In this document: positions 1 to 12,800 of the stretch, piece after piece | Position numbering within the stretch: the stretch's first letter is position 1 | Layout of the letters: each line of letters begins with the position of its first letter | Assembly: GCA_023548195.1 (NCBI GenBank) | Contig: JAJHZJ010000028.1 | Span: forward strand, 2,677,001-2,741,000 | From: Bettongia penicillata ogilbyi | Taxonomy: Eukaryota > Chordata > Mammalia > Diprotodontia > Potoroidae | Direction of reading: 5' to 3' | Length of the DNA: 64,000 nucleotides | Notes under the pieces: generated by a model | What the model was told of the DNA's origin: nothing | What the model saw: only the letters and a program-made list of their open reading frames with translations | The model's database searches: none | Made by a program: the position numbers and the translations under genes

Positions 1-710
1 GTAAATCAGGCTGTGAATTTAAATAGAGATTTTCATGTTGAATTTCTAGTGAAAGAATTCAAAGGTGTCTCCCGCGGCAACATGAAAGCACTTTTCAGTT
101 TACCTAGTGTGCATGGGGTCTTCACAAATTACTGTGTTGCTTTGGGGAAAATGTTGAATTGGAGGTCAGTAGATAGGTTTCCAATCCCAACTCTCCTGTT
201 TCTTAGCTAGGTAGATGTAGACAATTCACTTAACTTCCTGGGCTTCAGTTCCCTCATCTAATAGGTTGGACTAGATGGTGACCTCTAAAGTTCCTTCCAT
301 CCGTGATGGATCCCTTAGTCATGGAGTGAGATATAGTTGGAGTAAGTATTCTTCTTTTGTAAAAGTAGTGCTTGAGGATATAAATGCTGTGATGCATTTA
401 TAAATCCGTGATGATCCCTTAGTCATGGAGTGAGATATAGTTGGAGTAAGTATTCTTCTTTTGTAAAAGTAGTGCTTGAGGATAAGAGGTTGAGGGATTT
501 TTTCCGTGTCCACCAATGAGCCAGTGGCAGAGCTAACGTTGAAAACTATGTGGTGACCATAAGCTTGATGAAGACTCTTGATGCTGTGCTGTACTTTCTC
601 TTGGCAAGAAGATGAAGCTTCTTATTTACAAGTTGCCCGGTCTAGACAAAACCCAGGTCCTGTAGGCCAGCCTCTGTTGTTCACCATTGCTGTCCACCTT
701 TTCTCATCAG
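1..710 (+). other. MDN1 intron (upstream), partial
   Basis: No coding exon was found before 711. The stretch holds the tail of a SINE-like repeat near 210-300 (CCTCATCT...GGTTGGACTAGATGGTGACC) and a direct duplication at 299-484. The rest is unremarkable AT-rich intron. Confidence 0.75.
299..484. repeat. 82-bp direct duplication with palindromic spacer
   Basis: Positions 299-380 and 404-484 are nearly identical; the only difference seen is one missing G in the second copy. The 23-bp spacer 381-403 starts TAAATGC and has GCATTTA inside, so it can fold back. The unit includes the ATCCGTGATG end of the preceding SINE-like repeat. Confidence 0.9.
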
Positions 711-859
711 GGAAAAGCTCACTTTTGCTGCTACTCGTCCAGCTTCTATACTGATGGAACAGCTTGCAGTGTGTGTCAGCAAAGGGGAGCCAGTCTTGCT
801 GGTGGGTGAGACAGGCACTGGCAAGACCTCTGCTGTCCAGTACTTGGCCCATATTACAG
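711..859 (+). CDS. MDN1: MDN1 exon 1 of window: AAA2 P-loop
   Basis: Begins after TTCTCATCAG and ends before GTAACAAG. The first base completes a codon, then EKLTFAATRP leads into the AAA2 core. It carries the Walker A motif GETGTGKT (about residues 39-46 of the exon product) preceded by the hydrophobic strand PVLLV. It ends QYLAHIT plus one base of a Gly codon, which joins in phase to exon 2. The upstream exon is outside the window. Confidence 0.95.
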
Positions 860-3800
860 GTAACAAGCAATCTTGAAGAGGTTTCGGTGCTCTAGGATGT
901 ATTTTTCAGGGATAACCGCTTTCTCTTTGTGTTCTTTGAAGGTCACTGTTTGAGGGTTGTCAACATGAACCAACAGAGTGACACAGCAGATCTGCTTGGC
1001 GGGTTAGTGATTTTTCTAGATAATTTTGAAATTACTACTCTTTGTTCTGTTACTTTGTATGAGATAGAATGAAAATTTAACGTTTTCAGTGTTACATTTC
1101 CTGTTCATTAAGAAGCACCAAACAAAACTTTAAAGGAATATCCTCAAAACCAGACCATCCCACTGAAACATCATTAAACGCTCATATATGAGGTGTATTA
1201 ATTTGGGACAGGGCCTTGATTTGCCTATTAAGAAGTAAGTAATCATAGCCTCTATTCAAAGATCATACTGTGTGAAATGGAAACCCAACAGCCCTTTATT
1301 CCATAGAAATCAAACGTACATAGACAGATAAATCATTATGGGGAGGAAGGAATAGAGGGGAGGGACAATGAGTTGTAGGCAAGAAGCAACTGCCCTACAG
1401 GATTCTCTTTGGTTTTGATATTTAGTATTTCTTATAAGGTCCTTAAGGAACGTATAAACTGTAGTCTAATTTTTACTGTCCTATATATTACATTCCTACC
1501 TTCTATATTAATTTTTTTTTGCGGGGGGCAGCCTGGTTCATGAATAGCAATTTTGTTCTATTATAAGAATATGCTCAGCTGATAAACTGTGTAGGCTTAT
1601 ATTGTGTTTTATTCCTTTGGACAGATACTTAGAGAAAAACTTTTGAAAGAGTACCTCATTTAAATGAATTATCCTTTTTGCTGTTTTTTTTAATGTCCTT
1701 GAGAGTGGTGGGGTGGGGCTTTTCATTTCTTTTATCTTTCTCTCATACTATTGGCATTACTTTGATGGAGCACTGTACTCGTGTTTAAATTCTGTTATCC
1801 TCGTGTCCTTTTGACATTTAGGCTATTTCTTTCATGCTTCTTTTGTGGGATTTCCTCTTTCACTGTGACTTTTTCATTATCATTCACTTGTAGTAGTTCA
1901 TTTAAGTTGGTCTCCTCACTTAAAATTTTTGTCTTTTCAATTTTTGTAATGTTGGATGAACCTGTTGCAGAGATACTTGCTCTGGGTGTTTGAACTTTTC
2001 TAGTTTTATCCGATGTGTCCCATATTGCTCCTAAGATGCATGTCCCTCAAGTAAAACTTTTTAAAATTATTTCATGTCTTTCATATAAATATCATTGATC
2101 TCTTAGCTTTTTATTAGACATAGAAGATAGAAGCCCTAATATGAAGTTACCACATAATAGAAGGCCATAGAAAGTGAATTTTGTGAATGGGGAAGTCCTA
2201 AGGTCTTAGGTGCTCTAACTTGATTGTATTTCATTCGTATATTCTCTAAGTTAATGTAGTTATTGTTGTTTGATAACTTTGTGGTATTTCGTTATGTGGT
2301 TTGTGTTTTTTGTTTTTCTTAGACATTTGGGTCATTTCTTATTTATCTTTTAGTTTGAAATATGATCTCTGTTTTAGTCTCTGTCTGCTGCAGATAATGA
2401 GCAGTAAACGTTTCAGGTTATTTTATATTACTTCATCAAGTAGCAATTAATTTCCACTTAATTTTTTTAATTAAATTTTAAAATATATGTTGATCTTTAT
2501 GGAGGAGAATTATACTTTGAATGAAATTTAATGAATTTTTGTAATGAATTTTTTCCCTACAGTTTTATTTTTTTATATGAAGTGTTATTAGTTAATACCC
2601 TTAATTTCTAAATTATTTTTTTCTCTGAACTCAGTTTTCTAGAATCTTTGCATTTTCTTTTAGTTATAAACCAGTGGACCATAAACTTATATGGCTACCC
2701 TTACGAGAGGGCTTTGAGGAACTCTTTGCCCAGACATTTTCCAGGAAGCAGAACCTTACTTTTTTGGGGCATATTCAGACCTGCTATAGACAGAAACGTT
2801 GGCGAGACCTGCTTAAACTAATGCAACATGTACAGAAATCAGCCCTCAACAAGGAAACAAAAACCAATGATGCAGGTAAAAGAGCCAGCTGAGGCCAGGG
2901 AGAAACTCTGGGGGAGGGGAGCAAAAGGAACGTGATGTAAAGCAAGGTGCATTTTTATGGGGCACTGTCAGGGCATGAAATCAGGTGCAGAATTACTATT
3001 GTACCACAGTTTTTGGCACAATTCTACAGCAAATTTTTTTCTTCCTGAAGAGTGCTCAGGACCTTCTATGGTACCTATGCGTGTGGTAGAATTGACATGG
3101 TATTTTTGGATAGAGGACAGATATTTGCAACTAATTTTGTTAATGATGGCCCAACTCATAAACCTGTCAAATAACTAAAGCAAGCTATCAAACATATGAT
3201 TTATGTAGAACTTTGCAAGTGATTTTTTTGAAGATGTGATGTTTTCCTTTCTAATTCCTGGAATGGGGTTCTTCAGCCTACCTGGAGCTCAACTATGGGT
3301 TGCCTTTGGAATCTTGGGCCACTGATTTGTTTCCTTAGCAGTAAAAATTCTTTATAATTCTTTAGGGAGAATCTAAGTTAAATTACCATTTGGGAGTGGT
3401 GGTTGGTAGGAGGGAAACTGGTCCAGATTAATGATTTGATTATTTCAAGGAACTCTAGGTTATTAGAAACTCCCTCTACTAATGCATATCATAATTTCCT
3501 CTGTTACTTGTACACCTAGGGTATTGCCTTGGTTACCAGAAGTTTTTATGCGCATGGTCAGACAGCTAGTCTTTGTGAATCCAACAATAGCTCCTATGTC
3601 TACTACACTATACTGCCTCTCACCCTACAAAATTTTATATAAAAAGGGGATTCTGAAAGTCGACCTTCAGGTTGATTTTTTGCTATTATATTCTCAATTA
3701 TCGAGAGAAAACTGCTTTGCCTCAGGGAGCTAATTAGGAAGTTATTTTAATAAAGTGTTATCTTTAAATTCGTTTTATATGTTTATAGAGTCATTGGATC

Positions 3801-6800
3801 ATAGATTTAGAAGTGGAAGGGAACTCACAGACCATCTTGTCTAACCCCTTTTTATGTATCTCTTTATGTCCAGGTCATATTTTAATGCCCCAGGTTGTGG
3901 ATTAGTTTTCAAATTTCTCTTTTTTTCTTAGGGTTACTGTTAAGAGAAAAGTGGGAAGCATTTGGTCTCAAACTCAACCATGCCCACCAACAAATGAAAA
4001 TGACTGAAAATGCCCTACTATTTGCATTTGTAGAGGTATTGGCCTTTGTTTATGTATTTCTGTAGCATGATTGCTTGACTCTCAAACTGATTTTTGTGAT
4101 CATACTTAGATGCATGATAGAAATAACCTGTATGTGTATTGAGTGTCTGTGTGTGTCTGTGTCTGTGTGTGTGTCTGTGTTTTAAACTTTATCAAATTTC
4201 CTTAATGGGAAAGACTACTTTATAAAATAGTCATGAGCACCAGTGCTGCCACAGATTTAATGAGGGGAAAATGAATAGAGACAATGGTGAACTATAAATG
4301 TAAATACTATACTTTGCATAAGTCTGCCGGAAATAATTTTATTCATTTTGACATCAGTCTAATAAGTGAGCATTTCTAGCCTTGAGAGAGGGAGAGTTGT
4401 CTACGTTAGTCTAGTCCTCCTATGCCTTCAGACATGATTCTTCCCCAAGCCAACATTTATAGGAATATTGAATGAGGAAAAGATCATAATATGTTAAAAT
4501 TCAATTTTGGGTTGACATTTCAAAACATTAGTCCTCTTTGCATTCTTTCTTTGTTACTTCCTATCATTATTCTTTCTCTAAGGACAGTTGCCTCCTCATA
4601 CTTTCTGGGGATGCAGAAAAAGAGACGTTCTCTGATGGGTCAATAGCCCAACAATCACTTCAGATCTAAGTAGGACTAGAGGTAATCTTTGTTTAAACTT
4701 AATTTCTACCCTTAATCCATTTCTCTAAGAAAGGTCTCTTGTTTTGCAGCCTAATCTACCTACAAATAGGAAAGTCTAGTGAGCTTTTTTTTTAACCAAA
4801 GAAATATCATTTCTTAAAATTTCTACAGCAACTAAAAAGAAGGGTTTTTGCATTTCCACAGTGGGATCAGCATGAAAACAAATTATGTAGCAATTTAATA
4901 ATGTAATCCTTTTATTTAAAAAAAAAAAAAAATTGCCACCTTGCTGCTAAAAGACCATCCACAGATTTAAATTTGAAGCTGTGTTGGCTTTGATTAAAAT
5001 GTAAAGCTTTTCCCTGCTCTGGCTCATCATTCACTCAGCTATCAAATGGATTTCCTAAACTCTTTCAACACCCCTGCATGCCCCCCCCCACCTCCTCCAC
5101 ACACTTCCCATCCCTCTTCAGTAAAATCCAATGGCTTTCTGTCATTTTTGAGGATCAAATAGAACATCTTTTATTTGGCATCTAAAGCTCTTTATAACCT
5201 GGCCCCCTCCAGTCTTATTAGTAACACCTTACTCCAGCCCACTTCTCCTTCCTTTCCCAGTTCTTCTGATCTTTGTTTCTTCCCAGAGAGCCTGATCCCA
5301 GATTATCTTGTTAGATACCTTGTTTGTATGTAGTTGTTTGTAGGTTGTCTCCATCATTACACTGTGAGCTCATTGAGAGCAGGGACTGGATTTTGGGGCA
5401 GTAGAGACATCCTTTTTTCCCCAAATGTTTACCACAAAGTCAGGAACTTAGTAGATGCTTAATGCTTGATTGACTCACTAATTTTTCATTGCTTTTGGAA
5501 ACCTTCCAACAGAGATTGATTTAATGGACTAATTAATACATCTTCAGAAATGTTTAAATGACAGAATGATATTTCATATAATCTGCAGACCTTTCATGGT
5601 TTATCTTGGTAATTGATGTTATTATATTGATATATTGATCCAGTTTTTATTCTGTCTCCTGCACCCACATTCCCCAGTTAAGAAGCCATGCATACTTTAT
5701 AATTATTCTCTGTATTTTCAGAGGAACTTGTTCTTTGTATCTATGAAATGGACAGCTGCTATGCCAGGGATTCAGAAAAATTTTTACAGGCTACAACATT
5801 GGCTGGAACTAATAAGAAATTCAGTAGGGATAAGTATAAGGTCTTACTTTGGAATTCAAAACATCACGTTGACAAGTCCTAAGTGAGAGATTGTATAGTT
5901 AGACAACAGTTACATATAAAAGAGATCTAAGTGCTTTAGTAGACTTCAGTTTGAATGAGTCAGCAGTGTGAAGTGACAGGCATAAAATCTTGATACAATC
6001 TTGAACTATGTTGAAAGCGATAACTTCTAAGCATGATAGATTGCTGTACTCTGCCCTGGTTCTGTTTTGATAACCTTATTTTAGGAAGCATATTGGTAAA
6101 TTTTAGCACCTCCAGAGGAAAGCACCAAGGATGATGAAGGGTCTTGAGTTCATGCCATATGAGAACTGGTTGAAAGAACTGAGGATCTTTAGCTTGAACA
6201 TGACCAGGGTTGGGGGGGCGGGATGTATCTGACAGGATTAAAATTGCTCTAGGTTCCCATAGGACCAGAACTAGGAATAATAGGTAGAAGTAGCAAAACA
6301 ACAAAGCATGATGTTAAGAAAACTTTACTAACAGAGCTATTTCAAAGTAGAATTGATTGCTTTATTAGTAGTCTTTAAGTAAAGGCTAGACCATCATCAT
6401 CATTATCATCATGACTAGCATTGCCTGCTACATGTCAGGCACTGTGCTAGGCTTTGCAAATTTTATCTCATTTGATCTTTACAACAACTTTGGAAGGGAG
6501 GTGGTAACCCCATTTTACAATTGAGAAAACTAACCCCCAAAAATGCTGAAGAAAGTGACACTTTAAAAAAATAGACTAACTCAAATGGCAAAAGAGACGC
6601 AAAAAGTTAATGAGAGGAATGCCCTAAAAAGCAGAATTTGGCCAGATGGAAAAGGACATCCAAAAGCTCACTGAAGAAAATAATTCCTTAAATATTAGAG
6701 TGGAGCGGATGGAAGCTAATGATGTTATGAAAAATCAAGAAATTATAAAACAAAACCAAAGGAATGAAAAAATAGCAGACAGTGTGAAACATCTCGTTGG

Positions 6801-9800
6801 AAAAACAACTGACCTGGAAAAATAGATGTAGGAGAGACAATTTAAAAATCACTGGATGACCTGAAAGCCATGATCTAAAAAAAACCTAGACGTCATCTTT
6901 CAAGAAATTATCAAGGAAAACTGCCCTGATATTCTAGAACCAGAGAGTAAATAGATATTGAAAGAAGCTACCAATTGCCTCCTGAAAGAGATCCCAAAAA
7001 GAAAACTCCTAGAGATAATGTAGGTCAAGGAGAAAATATTCCAAGCAGCAGAAAGAAACAATTCAAGTATTGTGGAAATACAGTTGAGAAAACTAAAACA
7101 GGTTAAGTGACTTGCCTACAGTCATAAAGCTAAGTGTTTGAGGGCAGATTTGAACCCAGGTCTTTCTCTATTCAGGGCCAGCATCCACCCTCACTGTGCC
7201 ATCTAGCTGCATATGGACACTTGGCTCATCTGGTAGGCAATGGAAGCCAAGGAGAATATAGTAGACTTTTATATCTCTAGGTTTGTTAGCGAGAACAATG
7301 ATGCTGGTTGGTGTTTCTTCATTAGTTGCAGTAGGCATAAAAACTAACCTTTTTATGTCTCTGTATTTTAGGGTACTCTGGTACAGGCAGTAAAGAAAGG
7401 AGAATGGATTTTACTGGATGAGATTAACCTGGCCGCCCCAGAAACATTAGAATGCCTGAGTGGTTTACTGGAAGGATGCTCTGGCTCACTGGTTTTGATG
7501 GATCGAGGAGACACAGGTAACACATTACTGCTGGTGCTTTTATATGCTGCCAGGCTTGTTGGTTACCAAAGAAAATGATTCTTATGGTCAGAAATTTAAG
7601 ATGAGGCTTCATTCATTCATTCAATTTTTATTGACTGCATGTTACGTAGCCATTTTTGCTATATCCTTTCTGTGGTAAATAGTTACCTTGATGAATCATT
7701 TTTCCTTTCTGACATTTCAAATTTTCTTATCCTCAAATGAGGGACTTGGATTATATTGTCTACAAGGCCAGCTCTGCTTCCTGTGCTTCTATGATGTTTT
7801 GTTGAACAACTATTGGAGTCTTGATTTGAGGATATAAGAGGTGGACATCTGACAAGTTAAATGCTGAAAGAGTGAATAATGTTATTAGTTAAAATTATAA
7901 TTTATTCAGTGCTTTTAATAATTAGTTATGGGCACTGGGTTGGAGGTGCCAGAGGCAGTATTTGAATACATGCCAGATGAGGGCTATGGATAATAATTAT
8001 TGTGGTAGGTGAGAGGAACCAAAATCTCACTGGCCAGGCATGGCCAGGCTAGGCAAGACTAAGAGTCAGGAAACATTTAGATGGGACTGGAAAATGCTTG
8101 GGACCAAGTGACATTGACATAGTGGCGATCATGATCCACTCCAAGCTGATTAAAATTGTCATAAGAACTGATACATACTTCCTTTTCCCATCTTAGAACC
8201 ACTCACACGACACCCTGACTTCCGTCTGTTTGCCTGCATGAATCCAGCTACTGATGTGGGGAAAAAAAACCTGCCTCAGGGAATAAGAAACAGGTAGGGA
8301 ATGTTGCCTGACTGCTGCCAAGAATACTTTTTAGGAAAAAAACCTGCTTTTCAGAAGCCAAACCCTGGATTTGGTTGGGTTTAGATCCCACTTTAAGACA
8401 CTTACTAGTCATGTATCCTTGCTGTGCCTCATTTCTCTCATTTATAAAATGAGGAGGCTGTACTCTGCTTTTAAGGTCTCTTCTGTGATCCTGTGAAAGG
8501 CAGAAAGTTGCCTGCACTGCCACGTATTGGCCACTGTGTTTATTGCTTTTACATAACTTTTTATTTGTTTCTAGGAATAACTCATTTCTGGATACATAGT
8601 ACCACAGAAGATTATTGTAGAGATAATTGGTTTCTAATTTTGAATATTTTATTTCTGTAAAGTACTTGGGATTTTTATAAACCAGCATGTACATATGCAT
8701 ATATATATATGTTTTTAAAACTGCTCACTACTCTTCTTTTGATTTAAATGATCATGTTTCTCCCCACTTTCAAATTTCAAAACACAGAGGAGGTTAAATT
8801 TCCTTTGATTCAAGAAGATGCATATGTGTATGTTTCTTTCTTTTGCTCATCTTCTGTGTCCTGCACTGTTAGCGTTGGGAGGTCTTCATGATTAGGCAAA
8901 TGGGGTAATAAATAGACTTCTTCCTTGTTCTTTATGATTTATTTAATATTTCCTGTCATAACAGTTGACTCACTCAGAGTAGGCTCTGGGATAGAGAGGA
9001 TAGTAGATCTGTTTGGCTTTGATAGAGGGTCATGCTCTGTAAATTTAGGCTGTTGATCTATCTACATGAGATCTTTTAAGTCGGCAATGGCTTTCCCAGT
9101 AGAATGTTAGCAATGTGCAGACTTTTTTTTTCTTGCAAGACATGATTTAGAGATCAGTTTCAAAACTTTTTATTGTTTTTTGATGACAATAGTAATTAGT
9201 GCAATTATTAACATCTTGTTCACTAAAGAATGAGATCTAGTAGTTCCAAATCTCAAATAAGATTGCAGAGCAGTAATTGTCAAAATAATTTGACAGTTGG
9301 TTTAGAAATAGATGCATCAGTGAAACTGCTTAGGTACACAACCTACGGAGTCAAACATAGTAACTTAGTATTTGATAATCCAGGTAAAAAGTCACTCTTC
9401 TACAAAAACTGTTAGGAAAAGTGGAAAACATTCTGGCAGAAGCTAGTTCTAGACCAGTATCTCAAATCCTTTGTCACATCCTATAAATTTCAAGTGGGTG
9501 ACTTAGACATAAAGGGTAACATGACAAATAAATTTGTGTAGCAGGGAAGAAACTAACCTTTCAGATCTATGGATAAAGGAAGAATTCATAGCAAAGAAGA
9601 TAGTATCACTGAAGGTAAAGTGGACAGTTTTGATTGTATAAGATTAAAATTTATTTTTGCAGAAACAACTGACAGGTAAAATGAGAAGAAAAGCAGGTCA
9701 ATGGGGAGAAAATCTTTTCAGTAAATTTCCCTGATAAAAATCTTTAAGATAAACTAATTTAGATTTATAAGAATAAATGGGAGTTGAAAGTGGATTTTCA

Positions 9801-12800
9801 TGGAGTGAAAAAATAAAATTTTTTAATTAAAAAATCAGTTTTTTAAAGTAATAGTACTACTTACATTGGTCTCAAGTGGATTTCACATAATTTTCATGTC
9901 TAAAATCAGAGGTATCTGAAAGGAAAAAGTATTTGCACAGTTTGAAAAATAGTTGTAATAAGTGATGCTGCAGCTTTAGCCAAGTCACATTTTGGAAGGA
10001 AATATAGCCTCTATTTAAGCTTAATATAGTGTATTTTCTAAGTTAAAACATTAATAAATTTTTTTCTTTGAAAAGTTAGTGATTTCTTTTAGTAGCAAAT
10101 AGATTTTACAAAAAACAATTTTAGAGAGGTCTTACCTTAGGAAATTAACATGCTTTATTCTAAATAGATAATAACTTTTAATTTGTTTTTTAGGTTGACT
10201 GAACTTTATGTCGAAGAATTGGAGAGTAAAGAAGATTTACAAATTCTTATTGTGGATTATCTGAAAGGATTGAATATAAACAAAAACATAGTTCAAGGAA
10301 TTATCAAGTAGGTTCTAGTGTGACTAGAAACACTTTCTAAAAGAAAATTACAGTCATTATACAGTACACTTGTCTCTTGGTCTGAGAAGATTATTGCAGA
10401 GAGCTGATTTTTAATTTGGAATATTTTAACCTTTTGTAAAGTACTTGGGATTTTCGTAAGCCAGTATGTACGTGTGCCTGCGTGTGCGTGCACGCACACA
10501 CACACACGTTCATGGGTATGCATAAACAATTACTAGTTATAATTATGGTTTGAGTCTAGATTTATCCAAGTAAGTTCTGACCTTTTTGTTTACATTTTGA
10601 CTAACAGGATTGGCTGTGTTATAGACGCATGTTTTATTTTAGTAATAAGCACATTGGGAATTGACAAGGGTATTTCTAGAGGATCACATAATTGTACTGT
10701 TAATGTTTTAATCAGATTTTTTTTCTCCCAAACTTTGAGTTTGTGGATGTGTTTATGCATATCTATAGGAGGTTTCCCTAAACACTTTCCCACTTCCCCC
10801 AACATTCCTCATAGAATTGAACTGTTTATATGGTCTTTTCTTTTTTGTTGTATATTTACTTCTGGAGGGCAGAGTGTTTGTCTCATTTTTGTATCCAGCA
10901 TTTAGTGCCTAATTTTTTTTTTTTTGGATCACACCTATGATTTCATTAGAATAGGAAATTCCCAGTGAGAAAATTACCTCTATCAATGCAAACTTGTTAC
11001 CTTCTCAGCAATTTATAGTTTGAGAGAATTGACCAAGGCACTGAGACGTTGAATGACTTGCTTAGGATCATGCAGCCATTGTGTTCAGAGGTTGTGTTTA
11101 GAGGTGGAACCTGAATCCAGACCTTTCTGACTCCAAAGCTAGCTCTTTGTTCCTCTGCTATGTGCTACCTTTCACAACTTGTGCATAGTAAGAACTTAAT
11201 ACATGTTTGATGAATTGAAAATGTGTAGTGGTATGAGTATAATACTTGTAGTTATGATGCCTGGGTCCTGTCCTTGCCTATTACTGACTAGGGCTGGGAT
11301 ATGAAGTCTTTTACTTTCCTTGCCTCTCATCTCTAAAAGACCAGGTAAAAATTGAAAGGTAGTGGTGGTAGTGGGGATGGTAGCAGTAATAGTGCTAATA
11401 GTACTAAGAACAACAGTTGTGGTATTTTAAAAAATGTTTTATTGTTTTGATAGTACTGTTGAATGGATAGCAGACATAGTGGTACATTCCCTAGGTGAAA
11501 ATTGCATTTACATAGAAGAAAAACAATCTGTATCAGTGGAATAGCTAGTACTGAAGTACTAGCATAATTCTGACCACTTATTTATCCCTTTTTTATAGCT
11601 TTTACATAGCTGTGCGAAAGGAATCTGTGAACAAATTGGTGGATGGGACAGGCCACAGACCTCATTACAGCCTTCGCACCCTCTGCAGAGCACTGAGATT
11701 TGCTGCTTCCAATCCTTGTCACAACATCCAGCGCTCCTTGTATGAGGTGAGATGGGCTTTTACAACTACTGCCTATCTTTGTGGAAGAGAAATAGTTGTG
11801 AAAATCATTTAGAGAGTTAAGTAGGAAGAGTGTGTTTTTTAAAATACTGAGTAATGCAACGCAACAGTTATTTACCTAAAAAGAACATCAAATTCATATG
11901 TAAAAGCATGAATTCTATTTATAGTTTTAAGAAATGATGTGTCTAAAATTTTACGAAAATGGTGTCTTACTTGCTTGAGTCCCTTTAGATCTTCTGTGTA
12001 CATTATTTGATTTTGTTAATTTTCCTCTATATTGATAACATCAGTTCTTGTATATTATTCAGTGCCTTGGACTGGGTGTAAAGGTGATTCTAGAGAAGAA
12101 TGTGTGTGTGTGTGTATACACACATACATCTATATGTAGAATATAGTACTTTTAGTATATTTTTCCATTTTGTCAAAATTTCCCAAAATGTCCGTGATTT
12201 AAGAAGCCACCTGGGAATTTCTTCTTACCACCTTACTCCTTTACTATATTTTAAATACTTATGTAGAAGCAGTATGGGCTTTGCAGCTTGAGTAAAGAGA
12301 CAGAATTTTATGTGGTTAGTCATTGATTCCGTCTGACTCTTACTATTTTTTTTGCTTAGTCAAGGTATTTCTTTATTTCTCATGTATACAAGGGAAGAAA
12401 TGGACCACAGGCATGTTAACAAGTGTTAATGTCAAGTTCTTTGCTGATCTGAGAAAAGAGGTGCTCAGTTTTTTAGTCTAGCCTTTGGGGTAACAAAAAT
12501 CCCATGAGGCATTATCTAAGATAAGTTAGTGAAGATATACAAATATGGGAGATAAAGGAAGTATAAAACGTACCTAACTCTGAAGGAACAGATAAAACAA
12601 CAAAGCATAATTGATGATAGTAAGTTAACTCAAGCAAGTTATATAAGTACTCTCATTGTTCTGCTTGAAGGTAGTAGCAGGCTGCCTGTGAGAACAGAAG
12701 TAGTTCTTGAGGTTAGCAATATCCAATCTGCCCATAGCCTTTTGCAGTAATTCCAGGCTTTTGTACCAGTGAGTTTGTTTTGAATTTTTATTACTCATTA

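Noticed and set aside
5960..6304. 114-codon minus-strand frame
   Set aside because: It covers a CR1 LINE tail in antisense; no protein family fits.
8248..8700. 150-codon minus-strand frame overlapping MDN1 exon 6
   Set aside because: It runs across the exon border, a SINE and repeat A; it is a chance frame antisense to real coding sequence.
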